This document shows positions 49,548-63,118 of a stretch of DNA of 64,000 nt, piece after piece. The notes below the pieces were generated by a model. It was not told where the DNA came from and did not search any database. It was given only the letters and a program-made list of their open reading frames with translations. Both the position numbers and the translations under genes were made by a program. The stretch is from Sparassis latifolia (lineage: Eukaryota > Basidiomycota > Agaricomycetes > Polyporales > Sparassidaceae). Position 1 is the first letter of the stretch. Each line of letters begins with the position of its first letter. Location: positions 2,542,001 through 2,606,000 of the forward strand of contig CM031559.1 in NCBI GenBank assembly GCA_018466975.1, written 5' to 3'.

Positions 49548-52500
49548 TCAAAACATATCGTGGAGTAAGATCACATACCTTCGTTCCCGCAGGATCCGGA
49601 AAACGAGACTCCTATGGTCCTTTGGGGGCCTGTGCACGTGTGGACTTGCGCCCACAGCTCTTGGCGGGAAGGCGCCTTTGCAACGCGCCTGTAGGTCTGC
49701 CAAGCCCTCGTTCGTCCCCTCTGCCTCAACCACGACGGTGCCGTACCAGCCGGGGTCGACGACCCACGCGCCATGAGCTGCCGGCCCTGGGCCAACGGTA
49801 GGCGGGACAGGTATGCGAATCAGCTTGGCAGGTGGAGGCTGGCGGATGACGAACGACGATCGGTGCACCCAGCGCATGACTGTGTGGTAGCTCCCCTGGG
49901 GCCTGAACACGACAGATTAATATACTTGGGCAAGTAGAGAAATCGGACACCTACGTCTCCGTCTTCACCTTATCCTGCATGAGCTGCAGGTTGGACGCGA
50001 TCTCCTCTCCCCAGGGTGAGATGTCAACGTAACAGATGGGGTTGCCGCTCCCCACGGACCTGATCACTCGATGAAAGTACGATGGCGGAAACGCGAGCGT
50101 TGGCAGGTAGTGCGGTACCTCTCCTATGCGCGAGAACGTGTAGTTCAAATCCTGTCCCACAGTCAGTTCGTGGTCTGGTCCAGCAAGAAATAACAGGGCA
50201 CGAACGATCAGATAAGTTCCATCCCACAACATCCTCCCCGCATTCCCCTCGTCGCCCACTGCCGTGTCCCAGACGACATCGCCCGCTCGCATGAGGTGAA
50301 TCACGCCAGCGCGCTTCAGCTCGTCTTCGCACTCGAGCACGCCCGCGTCGGACAGCCAGTCACCCTCTGGCGACGGCACGAACACCTGGAGGAGGGGCGC
50401 TCTGCGCAGGCGGAACAAGGGAGAATGAAATGTGTTCACGCGAGTACCACTGTGGTACGATTGGCCCCGAGCATGCGAAATCGTAGACGAGGGTGAGGGT
50501 GCGCGGCTTGTGTTGCGTGACATGCTCCCGACACGCGAATGCTGCGCAGAGCGACTGGGACTGCGCACGCTACTCGCGGAAGTAGGTAGAGGGCCCTCGA
50601 CTGCTTCTATGCTCGCATTATGAGCAGCCTCCGTTTCGGCTTGTGCGCGCAGCCGCAGGACGAGACGGGTGAACGCACGGCAGCACAATGTCAACTCGCG
50701 CATCAGGTCAGCTTGCGACGCGTCCCGAGACTGCAGGTACGCGCTTGCGAGTCGAGAGTATTGATGCATCGGCATCGACACTCCGCGCATGTATGAATGC
50801 AGATCCTGCATGGAAAAAGCCATCAACGATTGGCCGATGTGCATGTGCATGCACTACGGCCAGGAGTGCTCACCTGGACGGTCAGAAACAGAGGATCTGG
50901 TCCGTCCCACCACCAGCGCGTATACCCCACAGTCTTCAGATATCGCTCCAACACTAGCTCTGTGAGCTCTCTCCGATCCTCCACCGCCGTCCGTACCTCC
51001 TTGCTAACTCGCGCAACGACGCACCACTCGTAGAACGACAAATACGGAAGGAGAGCGGACAGGAGCGTAGGATCTGTCAAATGTCTCGCAAGGGGGTAAT
51101 ATGTAGGTTCCTTCACTTCTACTGGAGGTCCTACTCCTGCAGGTGACGCTGCTTCCCTGAACCGCGGTTCGAACCCAACCGGGCGCGTCTTCTGCAGGCG
51201 CTCACCCCGCCGCCGCGACCGGGCCTGCGCATACTCTTCAGGCGAAATTGGAGTTGGCGGCTTAGCAAGAACTGGGCCAGTAGCAGGTGCTTCTTCACTT
51301 CCACGGGGACTATGGTTGTCAATGCTGGGTATCCTGTTCTGCAGCTTCTCTACCTGTCGTTTCGTCAGTGTCTTCACACCATTTCCATCACGCGATGACT
51401 TCGAGCGATGAGGCTGTGAGGTGTCACCCAGAACACTTTTTGAGGGAGAAACCGACTCAACGCTCGATATCGACCCGTTACGATATAACTGGATGGGGGA
51501 GCCAAGCTGCGGCATGCTGCTGCTCGTGTGCAGAGGTGTGGAAGGTGATCCCTCTGTACTTGACGACTCCACACGCACGGCGGATGCCACCCCCGCAGCC
51601 ACGCTGTCCTCCGACTGGTTTGAGTTCGCGCGCCGACGTTGCTGCGAGCTCGTCTTGCAGAGCTTCCTAGGACGCAGCGGGTCCGCAGGAAGCGGTGATT
51701 CCTTCCCACTGCGATGCTTCTGCTCCGAGGGGAATCGTCTGTCGCCATGTGCACGCGACTTGTCTCCACCGCGGAACCAGCCCAGGATGCGCGAAGCCTT
51801 AGAGCCCTCTCGATTGTGCTTAGGCAATTCTGTCGGCGCGACTTCCGGAAGGGGAGGCGAAGGTGAACGCGGCGTAGGGTAGCCGTGTCCAAACGACGTG
51901 TTCTGATTAAACGTCGCGTCGCGCTCCTCAGAGGGCGCGTGAACGACCTCAAACGACACGTCTCGTTGCACTTCCAACACTCCGGTGTCTATTTCTGTCG
52001 CAGCCATGGCAGCAAAGATCAGGGGCCGACCGCGCACGAGCCCGCTCTGGGACATCGAGGCCGTACTGGAGTGCGAGGAGCCATCCGGCGGAGGGGACAC
52101 TGAGGTATTCCGTGGGCCAGATTCGGTGCTTGGTGCGAGAGTTTCGTGCTGCGACTTTGAGGGAGTCTGCGGAGGAAGTGGGTCAAGCTGCGGCTTTTGT
52201 GGAGTCGGCGGAGCAAACGGCTCGTGAGGCAGCTTTGGCGGGGTCTGCGGTGCGAGGGCGCTTAGGTCCGAGGGATGCATAAAGGGTGAGAAGGCAGAGA
52301 TGTCGGGAAGCGCTCCCAGCGATGGAGGCAGCGGGGTTTTTGGCGGAACGAGTGGGGGTATGCTAGAGCCGGAGGCCTGTGCTGACGGAGGGGGGTTCAA
52401 GGGCACCTCGGGTGTTTTCAAGCTAGAGGAATGAGATCTTGCTGAAGGCACGGAGGGAACAACAGACCCCAAGGAAAATACGGAATGGTCGGAGCGTTGC

Positions 52501-52874
52501 AGGCCGTGCTGAGGAACGATGGGGCTCTGAGGCCGAGGGAGGACAGGGGGTGGAATGGGGATCGCAGCAGACATCCTAGCGCTGCTAAATGGAGGGTCGA
52601 CAGGGACAGGCACGCGGTGCGTACGTCGCTGAGGGCTCTGCGGCAGGGAGAACGCAGGCGCCTCCTGTCAACGAGCACTGTCAGTACACCATCTCGATAA
52701 CGCAAATCGCGAAAGTTTGATACGGAACACTCTCGACAGATAGATCGGACCACTTACCTGTACCGGTACGCCAATGATAGCATTGCGGCGGTCGTGTACG
52801 TTCGCTTCCGCTTCGCGAACAGAAGTCGACTGGGGACTATGAATTATTGTCTGGCAAGCCATATCTATTAGCAT
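49548..52874 (-). CDS. Large F-box-like protein with a disordered Pro/Ser-rich N-terminal half
   Basis: Exons on the minus strand: 52874-52758, 52664-50874, 50805-49955 and 49902-49548, in frame to 1,037 residues. Exon 1 was added because the large exon has no good upstream ATG and joins in frame through GTAAGT..CAG at 52757-52665. The first 450 residues are Pro/Ser-rich and disordered, with repeats such as PPTPQKPQ and PPQTPSKSQ. A folded part follows: LTDPTLLSALLPYLSFYEWCVVARVSKEVR, which reads like an F-box helix pair, then RYLKTVGYTRWW. A conserved C-terminal region (for example GDVVWDTAVGDEGNAGRMLWDG) follows. F-box proteins recruit substrates to SCF ubiquitin ligases, but that role is inferred. 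The C-terminus after RILRERR could be an intron instead of the short YVILLHDMF tail. Confidence 0.65.
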
Positions 52875-53140
52875 TATACTCTGGCACAGCCTACCGGAGG
52901 AATGGAGACGATGATGGAAAGCAGCCAACCCGAACATTCTTCTTTTCAATACTCGACCCTGGCGTGCGAAGCATTTTGACGTTTCACCGCGTGGCAGACA
53001 CGTGCACACACCAACAGGAAGCGAGGGTGTGTACGCTGCATTCGAAATGCCGCGCATACGCCGTAAGTTCGTTACATACATGTGAAGAAAAGAGGATCTT
53101 CCGGCTTCTCTTGTCGAAACACGCACCCAACGTTACGGAG

Positions 53141-54460
53141 TCAGAATGATTCTAGCCGCCGTACGCGGCAGGTCCTGGACAAAAGAAGGTCGAACAAGGT
53201 CACGGAGAAGAGCTCCCTCACCTTCTCCGTTCGTGAATCAGCATTGTTGGGCATGGACAACGTTTGAGGTTCGGGCTTTGGCATTGGAGGCCCAAACGCG
53301 GCCAACAGCGAGTACTTTCTCCGCGGCGTCGGTCCACTGCTATGACTTGAGCTGGAGCGTGACGACATTCTCGGTGCAGCCGACGACTCGCCTGCGGTAG
53401 AATGCTGCCATGGGGCTACAACGGGATGTGCAGAGGGCGGCACGTGCGACGCCGTAGACCGCGGAGACATGATCGACGATGTCGAGGACGGCGGAGGGGT
53501 AGGGAGCGCATGTCCATGCCTACTGGACGACGAGATCTTCCGTTCGCGGTGGCTTGAGGGATCGCGCGTCGGCGGTGGGCCGGCCTGTCGTCCATCGCGA
53601 GTCTCGCGCGCTGGAGAGAACGACTCCGGCAGCATGCCCCGCTCAAGGGAAGGTATTCGGTGGATGCGCGGAGGATTCGGAGCACCAGGTGCTTGTGCCA
53701 TAGTTGAGACATTGTATCGGGAGTCTTTACCTGCTGCCGAGGGTACTGCCAAGAACCTCTGAGGACTAATTCCGTCGTCACGAGAGTGTTTCTGCCTCGC
53801 TTCAGGCTGCGTGTTCTCGTGGCTTGTACCTGGATGATGGATGTGCTGAGCTAGAGACTGAGAAGAGATCGTATTTTCAAGAGACTGTATCAGATTCACG
53901 TGGGGCGGGACTACGGCTGAGTGATAGCGAGTAACCGACGGCGGTGCTGCCTGCGACGATCCAGAGCGATGGTGACGACTCTCCTCCGCCGCGGCGGCGG
54001 CCGATGCGGTCGACACCGGTTGAGTATGCATGGTGCTGTCCCAAGATGCCGCATGTTTGTGCCCGTACGTTGTCTCCGACTCGTGGTGACGAGACTCTGC
54101 TGCAACTGCAGCAGCTGCCGCCGGCGCCACTGGTTTACGATGCACTGCTCTCACCTGCGTCTGCGTTCTCGGACCTTCTGTCTGCTCTCCTCGACCTTGC
54201 GACGACGACCGCGATGCTGCCGTCAGAAAAACGCGTTCGTCCGGTCGCCTGTTGCCATTAGCACTGTCCTTCCTCGCACGCTCTCCCCGACCAGTCCGAC
54301 TGTTGTTCTCTACCAGCGCGGGCTCCGGGTACACGCCATCTCTGGTCTTCGCAAATCGTGCATACAGGGGAGGAATCGTCACGGTGGGCGCAGAAGTAGA
54401 CGATATCGCAGCTGGAGCAGAGATATCGATAGAGGACCTCTTTCTGCGTAATTTCTTCAT
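53141..54460 (-). CDS. Ser/Pro/Arg-rich disordered protein of unknown function
   Basis: Single uninterrupted frame of 439 residues from the ATG at 54460. The N-terminus is basic (MKKLRRKRSS, a possible nuclear localisation signal). Two short Ala runs (APAAAAAVAAESRHH and ASAAAAAEESRHH) form an imperfect duplication. The rest is Ser/Pro/His/Arg-rich with no predicted fold; a short segment near the end (RRKYSLLAAFGPPMPKPEP) looks more ordered. No signal peptide or membrane segment is seen, and I do not recognise the family. Its length and clean start argue for a real gene, and an additional 3' exon cannot be excluded. Confidence 0.6.
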   Translation of the reverse strand: MKKLRRKRSSIDISAPAAISSTSAPTVTIPPLYARFAKTRDGVYPEPALVENNSRTGRGERARKDSANGNRRPDERVFLTAASRSSSQGRGEQTEGPRTQTQVRAVHRKPVAPAAAAAVAAESRHHESETTYGHKHAASWDSTMHTQPVSTASAAAAAEESRHHRSGSSQAAPPSVTRYHSAVVPPHVNLIQSLENTISSQSLAQHIHHPGTSHENTQPEARQKHSRDDGISPQRFLAVPSAAGKDSRYNVSTMAQAPGAPNPPRIHRIPSLERGMLPESFSPARETRDGRQAGPPPTRDPSSHRERKISSSSRHGHALPTPPPSSTSSIMSPRSTASHVPPSAHPVVAPWQHSTAGESSAAPRMSSRSSSSHSSGPTPRRKYSLLAAFGPPMPKPEPQTLSMPNNADSRTEKVRELFSVTLFDLLLSRTCRVRRLESF

Positions 54461-55133
54461 GATTTTGTGAACTTTCGAGGAGTTTGCCGGTGGAGCTCGC
54501 TTAAGTGGTCAGTTTCGGTCAAGCGGTGGTCGAAGATGCCATGGATCTGAATTGTCAGGCTTCAGACTTCGGGGTGGCAGTGAACATCTTCTGCTAGTGT
54601 GAGCGATGGATACACGATTGAAACGAGGTTGCAGCGTGCTTGTCTGCGCAAGGGGTCCGGCTTGTTGCGGAGAATTGAGACTCTTTCAGTCAACGGTCCG
54701 ATGACGAAATATCTTATCTTAGCAGATGTAAAGACACTCACTGCTCTATTGAATAATTGTTACCGCCGAGAGTACTTCGTGTGATTTTGGATTCCTGTCA
54801 CACCCAGTTCTCAGCTTCGCACAAATTGAGGCAGGAGGCGTCGACCAAGGACGAGATATTTGAACCCACTGAAACGACAGACAACTACTCTTGAAAGACC
54901 CGCTCGAATAGGAGAGGCTGTTGTCACGCTAATTAATATTGTTCTTTATGTGTCACAGTCAGTCACCCCTTACACGCCGAGGAATACAACAGAACCACGA
55001 CTTATAACTGCGTCCTCGAAGTATCCATATTCACTTCGACACTCATCGATAGTAATTTTTTCTGGTCAGTACATGATTTTTGAAGGTGCTTGGATCATGT
55101 TCATTCATTTTTAGACCTTGTTCAGGCAATATG
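54461..55133. other. Intergenic region left of the retrotransposon
   Basis: AT-richer sequence, no supported gene. Its last five bases (55129-55133, ATATG) are the left copy of the target-site duplication. Confidence 0.5.
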
Positions 55134-55774
55134 TGTTACGCGGCAGTGAAACACGAGCATCAAGTCGAGTTGTCACGAGACAAGGTCTCAGTCTAAGACA
55201 CAAGTCCGTTCAAGTGACACTTCTGGCGATGTCCTCGCACTGAAGGTCGATCAGAGTTCGTTCTTATGACTCGTAGTAGCTGTCTGCTACTAACGGTCGA
55301 TTTCAGTCAAAGGCAAGTGAAAAGCTGGTTTAATGGTAACCAGGTCGAGATGGGGATCCAGCTCGACAAGGTCGTCTATTTATACAAAAGGTATCCGCAG
55401 TACTACGCAGTAATGCGGGATCGTTCATTGGCTAGATAAGGTGAAACGATATCTGGGCAGGGTAACGGCGAGGAAGTAATATGTATGAGAAAGCTGAGTA
55501 AGGTCGTGAGAGATAATCAGTACTAATGGGGATAACGAGTCGTGTATCAGAACGAGGTAAAGATGAGGCATACATGCACGTCTTGCATGTGCGATAAGAA
55601 GAAGGTCCGGAGTTGGATCTGGTGTAACCCCAGACTAGGGGTTCTAGACATCTGGGTAAAGAATCGGAGGTTGCGCTCCGATGAGTCACGTGTTGGATCA
55701 CGTGGTCTGGTAACGTAAAGGGAACAAGGAAAAGAAAAAGAAAAGACGCGCCACAAGTGAGGAGCGTTGTAACA
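55134..55774 (-). repeat. 3' LTR of the retrotransposon
   Basis: 641 bp, TG..CA ends. On the inner side a purine-rich ACGGGAGCTGA lies just before the LTR in element orientation (near 55775-55785) and is the likely polypurine tract. Confidence 0.93.
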
Positions 55775-55821
55775 TCAGCTCCCGTCTAACGTTTCTTGTC
55801 CCACAAGAAATATTGTGATCT

Positions 55822-56564
55822 TCATCGTCGTCGGGGGCAGTCGCGGACATAATGATCTCCTCCACATCTGTAGCATGTCCGCCGGCTGGTTCGTGATCCT
55901 TGTTCGGGGATACGTCCATCCCTGTAGGGATGACTGCGATGTGAAGAAGTGGATGCGGTCGAGAAAGATGGTTGGGATAACGGAGATCGTCCACTGGGTA
56001 CGTGCGAACGAGGAGGGCGAGGTCAAAGGGAATTGGTTCTGGCGACGAGCGAGGAGTGGATGCGGGTATTCCATTAGTGGTGTATCCGAGGATGTGTCCG
56101 ATGTCTTCGTCCCCATGCTCCCTCCAAATCTCCTGTGCTGTACGAGTGACCGTACTGCGCATCAACGACCAGACTTGGTCGACTCTGGTTCGGGCTCTAC
56201 TCGTCCTTTCCTCTGCTGCGATGAGCTCTTGTCTGGCCGTCTGCATCCACTCGACCATTTCTAATGCTCGTTGCATGGAAACCACCGCTTGTCGATCTTG
56301 CGGGCGATTTCGTAAGGCGACGAGGATATCTGTGAAGTCGACAGGAACACGGATAGCCGAGACCAGACATGTGGCAAATTCTTGTTCGTCCGATGCGTGA
56401 CTGAGTTCGATAGAAGGTGAGGGCGATGAGGTGCGGATAAAGGGTGTCTGTGCTCGAGAGGGTACTCCATTGACAAGCGTAGGCAATGTGGGTATGCTCA
56501 TAATTGTGGAGGCGACTTCAGCGAGTATATTGTGAACAAGGTTGTCTATAGCGGAAGTGGGCAT
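55822..56564 (-). CDS. Accessory retrotransposon ORF, probably spliced, ending in a CCHC zinc knuckle
   Basis: The ATG is at 56564, with a TATAAAAG box 24-31 bp upstream (56588-56595). Read unspliced, the frame runs 288 codons into the 3' LTR. A GT..AG intron of 68 nt (56001-55934, GTACCC..TCGCAG) changes frame and gives a 224-residue protein ending TCYRCGGDHYVRDCPRRR and then a stop at 55822. That is a CX2CX3HX4C zinc knuckle, a variant of the retroviral-type nucleic-acid-binding CCHC, and its appearance supports the splice. The N-terminal part is helical and charged (MQRALEMVEWMQTARQELIA). Its position after pol and before the 3' LTR is not standard for chromoviruses. The role is unknown; binding of element RNA is a plausible inference. 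Confidence 0.6.
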
Positions 56565-56587
56565 TGAGGATATATCGTCTTCTCCTC

Positions 56588-56595
56588 CTTTTATA
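56588..56595 (-). promoter_or_regulatory. Possible internal TATA box of the accessory ORF
   Basis: TATAAAAG within GGTATAAAAGGAGG on the minus strand, 24-31 bp upstream of the accessory ORF's ATG. That is very close for a promoter of this ORF, so the RNA would have almost no leader; it may be fortuitous. Confidence 0.35.
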
Positions 56596-56761
56596 CCTTT
56601 TGGTCGTTAAGGGGATCGCGGTTATCTGTGATGTGAAATAGAATGTCATGGATCCGGGTAATAATCAAATAGATGAAAATCCATTGGACGATAAAGAGTA
56701 TTCCCACAGAGATAAGAGCTGCCTGATCAGTTCCAGGCATCGTTCTGATCACCCCAGCCAT
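56591..56761 (-). CDS. Mini-ORF b, 56 residues, one membrane segment
   Basis: Starts at an ATG (56761) inside the end of mini-ORF a. It encodes a short polar N-terminus (MAGVIRTMPGTDQ), one hydrophobic helix (AALISVGILFIVQWIFIYLI) and a polar tail (HITDNRDPLNDQKV). It is too short for homology calls; being paired with another membrane mini-ORF in the same place makes it worth noting. Confidence 0.4.
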   Translation of the reverse strand: MAGVIRTMPGTDQAALISVGILFIVQWIFIYLIITRIHDILFHITDNRDPLNDQKV

Positions 56762-56903
56762 TAGCGTGCGGGCTGTCTCGCGTGAAGAGTGTGTGTTCGA
56801 CAAGTCGTCTGATAAGGATTCGGTGGATGATCCAAAGAAAAGTGAGGGTTGTGCAGTGGAGGACGATTAGGAAGATGATGAGGAAAACCGTCGTGGTAGT
56901 CAT
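56727..56903 (-). CDS. Mini-ORF a, 58 residues, one membrane segment
   Basis: Begins 18 bp after the pol stop codon with MTTTTVFLIIFLIVLHCTTL, a hydrophobic stretch that could be a signal anchor, followed by a basic segment (HRILIRRLVEH). It ends at the TGA 56729-56727, overlapping mini-ORF b by 35 bp in another frame. No family recognised. Confidence 0.4.
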   Translation of the reverse strand: MTTTTVFLIIFLIVLHCTTLTFLWIIHRILIRRLVEHTLFTRDSPHANGWGDQNDAWN

Positions 56904-56920
56904 TCCAGGTTTCTTCTCCT

Positions 56921-59611
56921 CTACTGGATTCTCCTGGTCCTTTTATATGCATCGAGGATTCGCTTGGCATTCTGTAAATTGTGGGTAGGTTCCCACGAGT
57001 TTTCTGCTGAAGAATATCCCTTCCACTTGACTAAGTACCTCAGATGACCTCGGTACGTCTTGTGATTCAGGATGGCTTCGACTTCGTACTCTTCTTCGTT
57101 ATCAACGACATCAGGTGGTGGGTTCACGTAATTCGGACCATGTATGTCATTTTCGCGATAAGGAGATAGAAGGGCGACGTGGAATACGGAATGAACTCGC
57201 CAGGTCTTCGGGAGTTTGAGACGATAGTTGGCTGGTCCGATGACTTCGACAATTTCGAATGGCCCCTCACGCTTTGGTGCTATCTTGCGCGAGGCGTAAT
57301 TGACCTTCAGGTTCCTCGAGTCTAGCCAGACCTTCTGTCCTAGTGTAAACTTCAGCGATCCTTGTCTGACTCGGTCCGCCATCTGTTGTCGGGCTAACTC
57401 GTGCATGGCTAGTGCTTCTAGTCTTATCTTCTGCAACATGTCAAGCCTGGATTCAACCGATGGAATGTTCGTGGTCGGAAATACGGAAGGGAGTCCACGT
57501 GGTTCGTATCTCATCATGATGCGGAATGGGCTCATCTTCCGTGCCGAGTGTTCCCTTGTGTTATGACAAAACTCGAGGTCTGGCAGGCGGTCGGCCCATG
57601 TTTCAGGGTTGTTTCCGCAATAGAGTCGAAGATAGATTTCCAGCTCCTGGTTGACTCGCTCTGTTTCTCCGTCCGTCTGAGGGTGATAAGCTGTGCTCAT
57701 TGATGATCTGATCTGGAGTAGTCGATTTAACTCTTGGAAGACCTTGGATGCGTATTGAGGTCCTCTATCCGAGATGATTCGGTTGGGTAATTCAAATCGC
57801 GAGTATACTTTGTCATGAAAAATCTTGGCCGTTCCTTCGGCTGTGATCATTTTGAGGCAGGGCGCAAGAATCACCCCCTTCGTAAGGTCATGATCTAATA
57901 CGACCATAATTGAATCAAAACCGTTGGAAATGGGGAGGTCGGTAATAAAATCGGTGGTGCAACAGGAAAATGGTAATGCGTGTGGGTCGGCGGGAATTGG
58001 TTCCAAAGGAATACGAGTTGGATGAGTATTCAGTTTCATTTGTTGACAGGCGGCACAGCCTTCAACATAATTGTAGACAAATGTATACATGCTGGGCCAC
58101 CAGAATTCACGACATAACAGTTCAAGAGTATTGAACTTTCCAGGGTGACCCATGGCAGGGGAGTCGTGATGTAGTCGAACGAGGTCACGACGAAGAGTTT
58201 CGGATGGTGGAACATAAATCTTTCCCTTGTAGAGGATGACACCATCGCGAACTTCCCAGTCGGAAAGCGATGATTTCATGGGGAATGGCCCTTTGTGCGC
58301 AATCGCTTCGAGGGCTTCGTGAACAATGAGGTCTTTTGCTGCGTGATTCCTGATTTCGTCGAATAGTGTCGGGGAAATGGATCGCACGAATAGTGCGTTG
58401 GGTAAAAGAATGCGATCTTCGTTGTCACTTTCACTGTCATCGAGTCCATTACGACGAGAGAGCGCATCAGATTGGATCATCTGAGTGCCAGGGACATGGA
58501 TGAGGTGAAGATCAAATTGTGATAATTTGAGACTCCATCGTGCTTGTCGGCGGTTTAACTTCTGAGCTGTACGGAAGTACGTGAGGTTCTTGTGATCACT
58601 GCGAACTTCGACGGGATGGGGAGAGCCTTCAAGATAATGGCGCCATTCAGTGAGGGCTCGAATGATTCCGAGGAGTTCGCAGTCGTAGATTTCGTAGTTC
58701 CGTTCAGCTGGATTGAGCGTCTGTGAAATGTAGGCACAAGGATGGAGGTCTCCATTGATATCGGCTTGGCGTAAAACTGCACCCGTAGCAAACTTGGAAG
58801 CGTCGGATTCAACAATAAAGGGTTTTGCCTTGTCAGGCAGTAACAGTACTGGGGCGGTACTGAATCGTTGCTTCAATGTGTCGAAAGCTGTCTGACATTC
58901 TGTTGTCCATTCAAAAGGTGGAGATCCAGCGGCAGTGCGCGTAAGATTTGTCAATGGTTTGGCAATATCCGAGAAGTTGGCAATAAACTTCCGATAGAAG
59001 TTTCCAAACCCTAGGAAAGAGCGAACACCTTTTACCGTGCTTGGTTCAGGCCATTCTGCAATTCCTTTAAGTTTGATAGGGTCCATGCCAATGTAGTTTT
59101 CTCGAATGATCATGCCTAGGAATTCGACTTCTTTAACGTCAAAGAAACACTTTTCCGGTTTAAGGAATAAGTCATTGTCTTTGAGTCGTTGGAGTACGCG
59201 TCGGGTTCGAACGTGATGTTCTTCCAAATCATTTGAGAAGATGAGGATATCATCCATGTAAATGACTATCCATCCCTCATCGATCATGTCCTTGAAGAGT
59301 GCATTCATCATCATTTGGAAAGTCGCCGGGGAGTTGCAGAGTCTAAAGAACATGACCATAGGTTCAAAAAGTCTGCGATTTGTCTTAAATGTGCCCTTCC
59401 ATTGGTCACCATCTTTGATTCTGACATTGTTATATCCGGAGCGTAAATCCATTTTCGTAAAGATCGATGCACCTTTGAATTGATCCATAAGGTCAGAAAT
59501 GAGCGGAAGAGGATAGGCATTCTTCACCGTCCCTTCATTCAGGTATCGGTAATCCTGACAGGGACGTAGTGCTCCATCTTTCTTTCCTACGAAGAAAAAT
59601 GGTGAAGCCAT
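56921..59611 (-). CDS. pol: Retrotransposon Pol, downstream part: RT, RNase H, integrase, chromodomain
   Basis: 896 codons from the first ATG after the stop. The reverse transcriptase has YMDD at residues 118-121 ([11 protein letters not shown]) and the upstream [13 protein letters not shown]. RNase H follows ([18 protein letters not shown], then [11 protein letters not shown]). Integrase has the HHCC zinc domain ([29 protein letters not shown]) and the DDE residues in [19 protein letters not shown] and GETERVNQE. The C-terminus is a chromodomain ([34 protein letters not shown]), which targets chromatin marks. The frame is continuous with the protease ORF; only one TGA at 59644-59642 separates them. 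All catalytic residues are intact. Confidence 0.95.
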   Translation of the reverse strand: MASPFFFVGKKDGALRPCQDYRYLNEGTVKNAYPLPLISDLMDQFKGASIFTKMDLRSGYNNVRIKDGDQWKGTFKTNRRLFEPMVMFFRLCNSPATFQMMMNALFKDMIDEGWIVIYMDDILIFSNDLEEHHVRTRRVLQRLKDNDLFLKPEKCFFDVKEVEFLGMIIRENYIGMDPIKLKGIAEWPEPSTVKGVRSFLGFGNFYRKFIANFSDIAKPLTNLTRTAAGSPPFEWTTECQTAFDTLKQRFSTAPVLLLPDKAKPFIVESDASKFATGAVLRQADINGDLHPCAYISQTLNPAERNYEIYDCELLGIIRALTEWRHYLEGSPHPVEVRSDHKNLTYFRTAQKLNRRQARWSLKLSQFDLHLIHVPGTQMIQSDALSRRNGLDDSESDNEDRILLPNALFVRSISPTLFDEIRNHAAKDLIVHEALEAIAHKGPFPMKSSLSDWEVRDGVILYKGKIYVPPSETLRRDLVRLHHDSPAMGHPGKFNTLELLCREFWWPSMYTFVYNYVEGCAACQQMKLNTHPTRIPLEPIPADPHALPFSCCTTDFITDLPISNGFDSIMVVLDHDLTKGVILAPCLKMITAEGTAKIFHDKVYSRFELPNRIISDRGPQYASKVFQELNRLLQIRSSMSTAYHPQTDGETERVNQELEIYLRLYCGNNPETWADRLPDLEFCHNTREHSARKMSPFRIMMRYEPRGLPSVFPTTNIPSVESRLDMLQKIRLEALAMHELARQQMADRVRQGSLKFTLGQKVWLDSRNLKVNYASRKIAPKREGPFEIVEVIGPANYRLKLPKTWRVHSVFHVALLSPYRENDIHGPNYVNPPPDVVDNEEEYEVEAILNHKTYRGHLRYLVKWKGYSSAENSWEPTHNLQNAKRILDAYKRTRRIQ

Positions 59612-59641
59612 GGGAGATTTCGACGGTCGGATGTATCCTTT

Positions 59642-62106
<2,465 letters not shown>

Positions 62107-62465
62107 ATCCAGCGTGGATAAATTCTCCTGTGTGACCTACGTCTACACGTAGACTGCACACCGTCCTTAACTAAGTGGGTTCGTTCGTCGTCGGCTAACA
62201 AGCCCGTAGAGTGTCTTCTGTCTTCAAACTGATACACCTATTTGCTGATTGCTCGAGTGATTACCTCAGCCTCCTCGGCCTATTGGTCTCTCGGACAGAC
62301 CCCTCTCCGAAGATGAGTGATCAGTCTATCCCTTCAGCTACCTCGATTACAGAGTAATCTCAAACGGTGCTTTAGCAATCGAATCGGGTGTATCGTTCAG
62401 TCTTCAAGGTTCGGTCCGGTCGGTAGTTCGTTGTTAGACTCTAGGAAGTCACAGAGAGTAATAAG

Positions 62466-62475
62466 ATCTCGACCT
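62466..62475 (-). promoter_or_regulatory. Primer-binding site, self-complementary to the predicted RNA 5' end
   Basis: Two bases inside the 5' LTR boundary, in element orientation, lies AGGTCGAGAT. It is the exact complement of ATCTCGACCT at 62695-62686 in the LTR, where the RNA should start. No TGG-starting tRNA primer site is found at this place. Confidence 0.65.
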
Positions 62476-62477
62476 AA

Positions 62478-63118
62478 TGTTACGCGGCAGTGAAACACGA
62501 GCGTCAAGTCGAGTTGTCACGAGACAAGGTCTTAGTCTAAGACACAAGTCCGTTCAAGTGACACTTCTGGCGATGTCCTCGCACTGAAGGTCGATCAGAG
62601 TTCGTTCTTATGACTCGTAGTAGCTGTCTGCTACTAACGGTCGATTTCAGTCAAAGGCAAGTGAAAAGCTGGTTTAATGGTAACCAGGTCGAGATGGGGA
62701 TCCAGCTCAACAAGGTCGTCTATTTATACAAAAGGTATCCGCAGTACTACGCAGTAATGCGGGATCGTTCATTGGCTAGATAAGGTGAAACAATATCTGG
62801 GCAGGGTAACGGCGAGGAAGTAATATGTATGAGAAAGCTGAGTAAGGTCGTGAGAGATAATCAGTACTAATGGGGATAACGAGTCGTGTATCAGAACGAG
62901 GTAAAGATGAGGCATACATGCACGTCTTGCATGTGCGATAAGAAGAAGGTCCGGAGTTGGATCCGGTGTAACCCCAGACTAGGGGTTCTAGACATCTGGG
63001 TAAAGAATCGGAGGTTGCGCTCCGATGAGTCACGTGTTGGATCACGTGGTCTGGTAACGTAAAGGGAACAAGGAAAAGAAAAAGAAAAGATGCGCCACAA
63101 GTGAGGAGCATTGTAACA
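62478..63118 (-). repeat. 5' LTR of the retrotransposon (promoter LTR)
   Basis: 641 bp. Contains a TATAAATAG box (minus strand, 62728-62720), the predicted RNA start about 33 bp later at 62695, and downstream a hairpin TAGTAGC-TGTCT-GCTACTA (62618-62636) that would lie in the transcript leader. Confidence 0.93.
62720..62728 (-). promoter_or_regulatory. TATA box of the 5' LTR
   Basis: TATAAATAG on the minus strand. Its spacing of 33 bp to ATCTCGACCT places transcription start at or next to the sequence complementary to the primer site. Confidence 0.7.

Noticed and set aside
50823..52613. Starting the F-box-like gene at the beginning of its large exon
   Set aside because: That codon is GTG. 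An upstream exon with a good ATG (52874) joins in frame through a clean GTAAGT..CAG intron.
55698..56564. Unspliced 288-codon reading of the accessory retrotransposon ORF
   Set aside because: Runs into the LTR and shows no motif; the spliced reading gives an exact CCHC knuckle followed by a stop.
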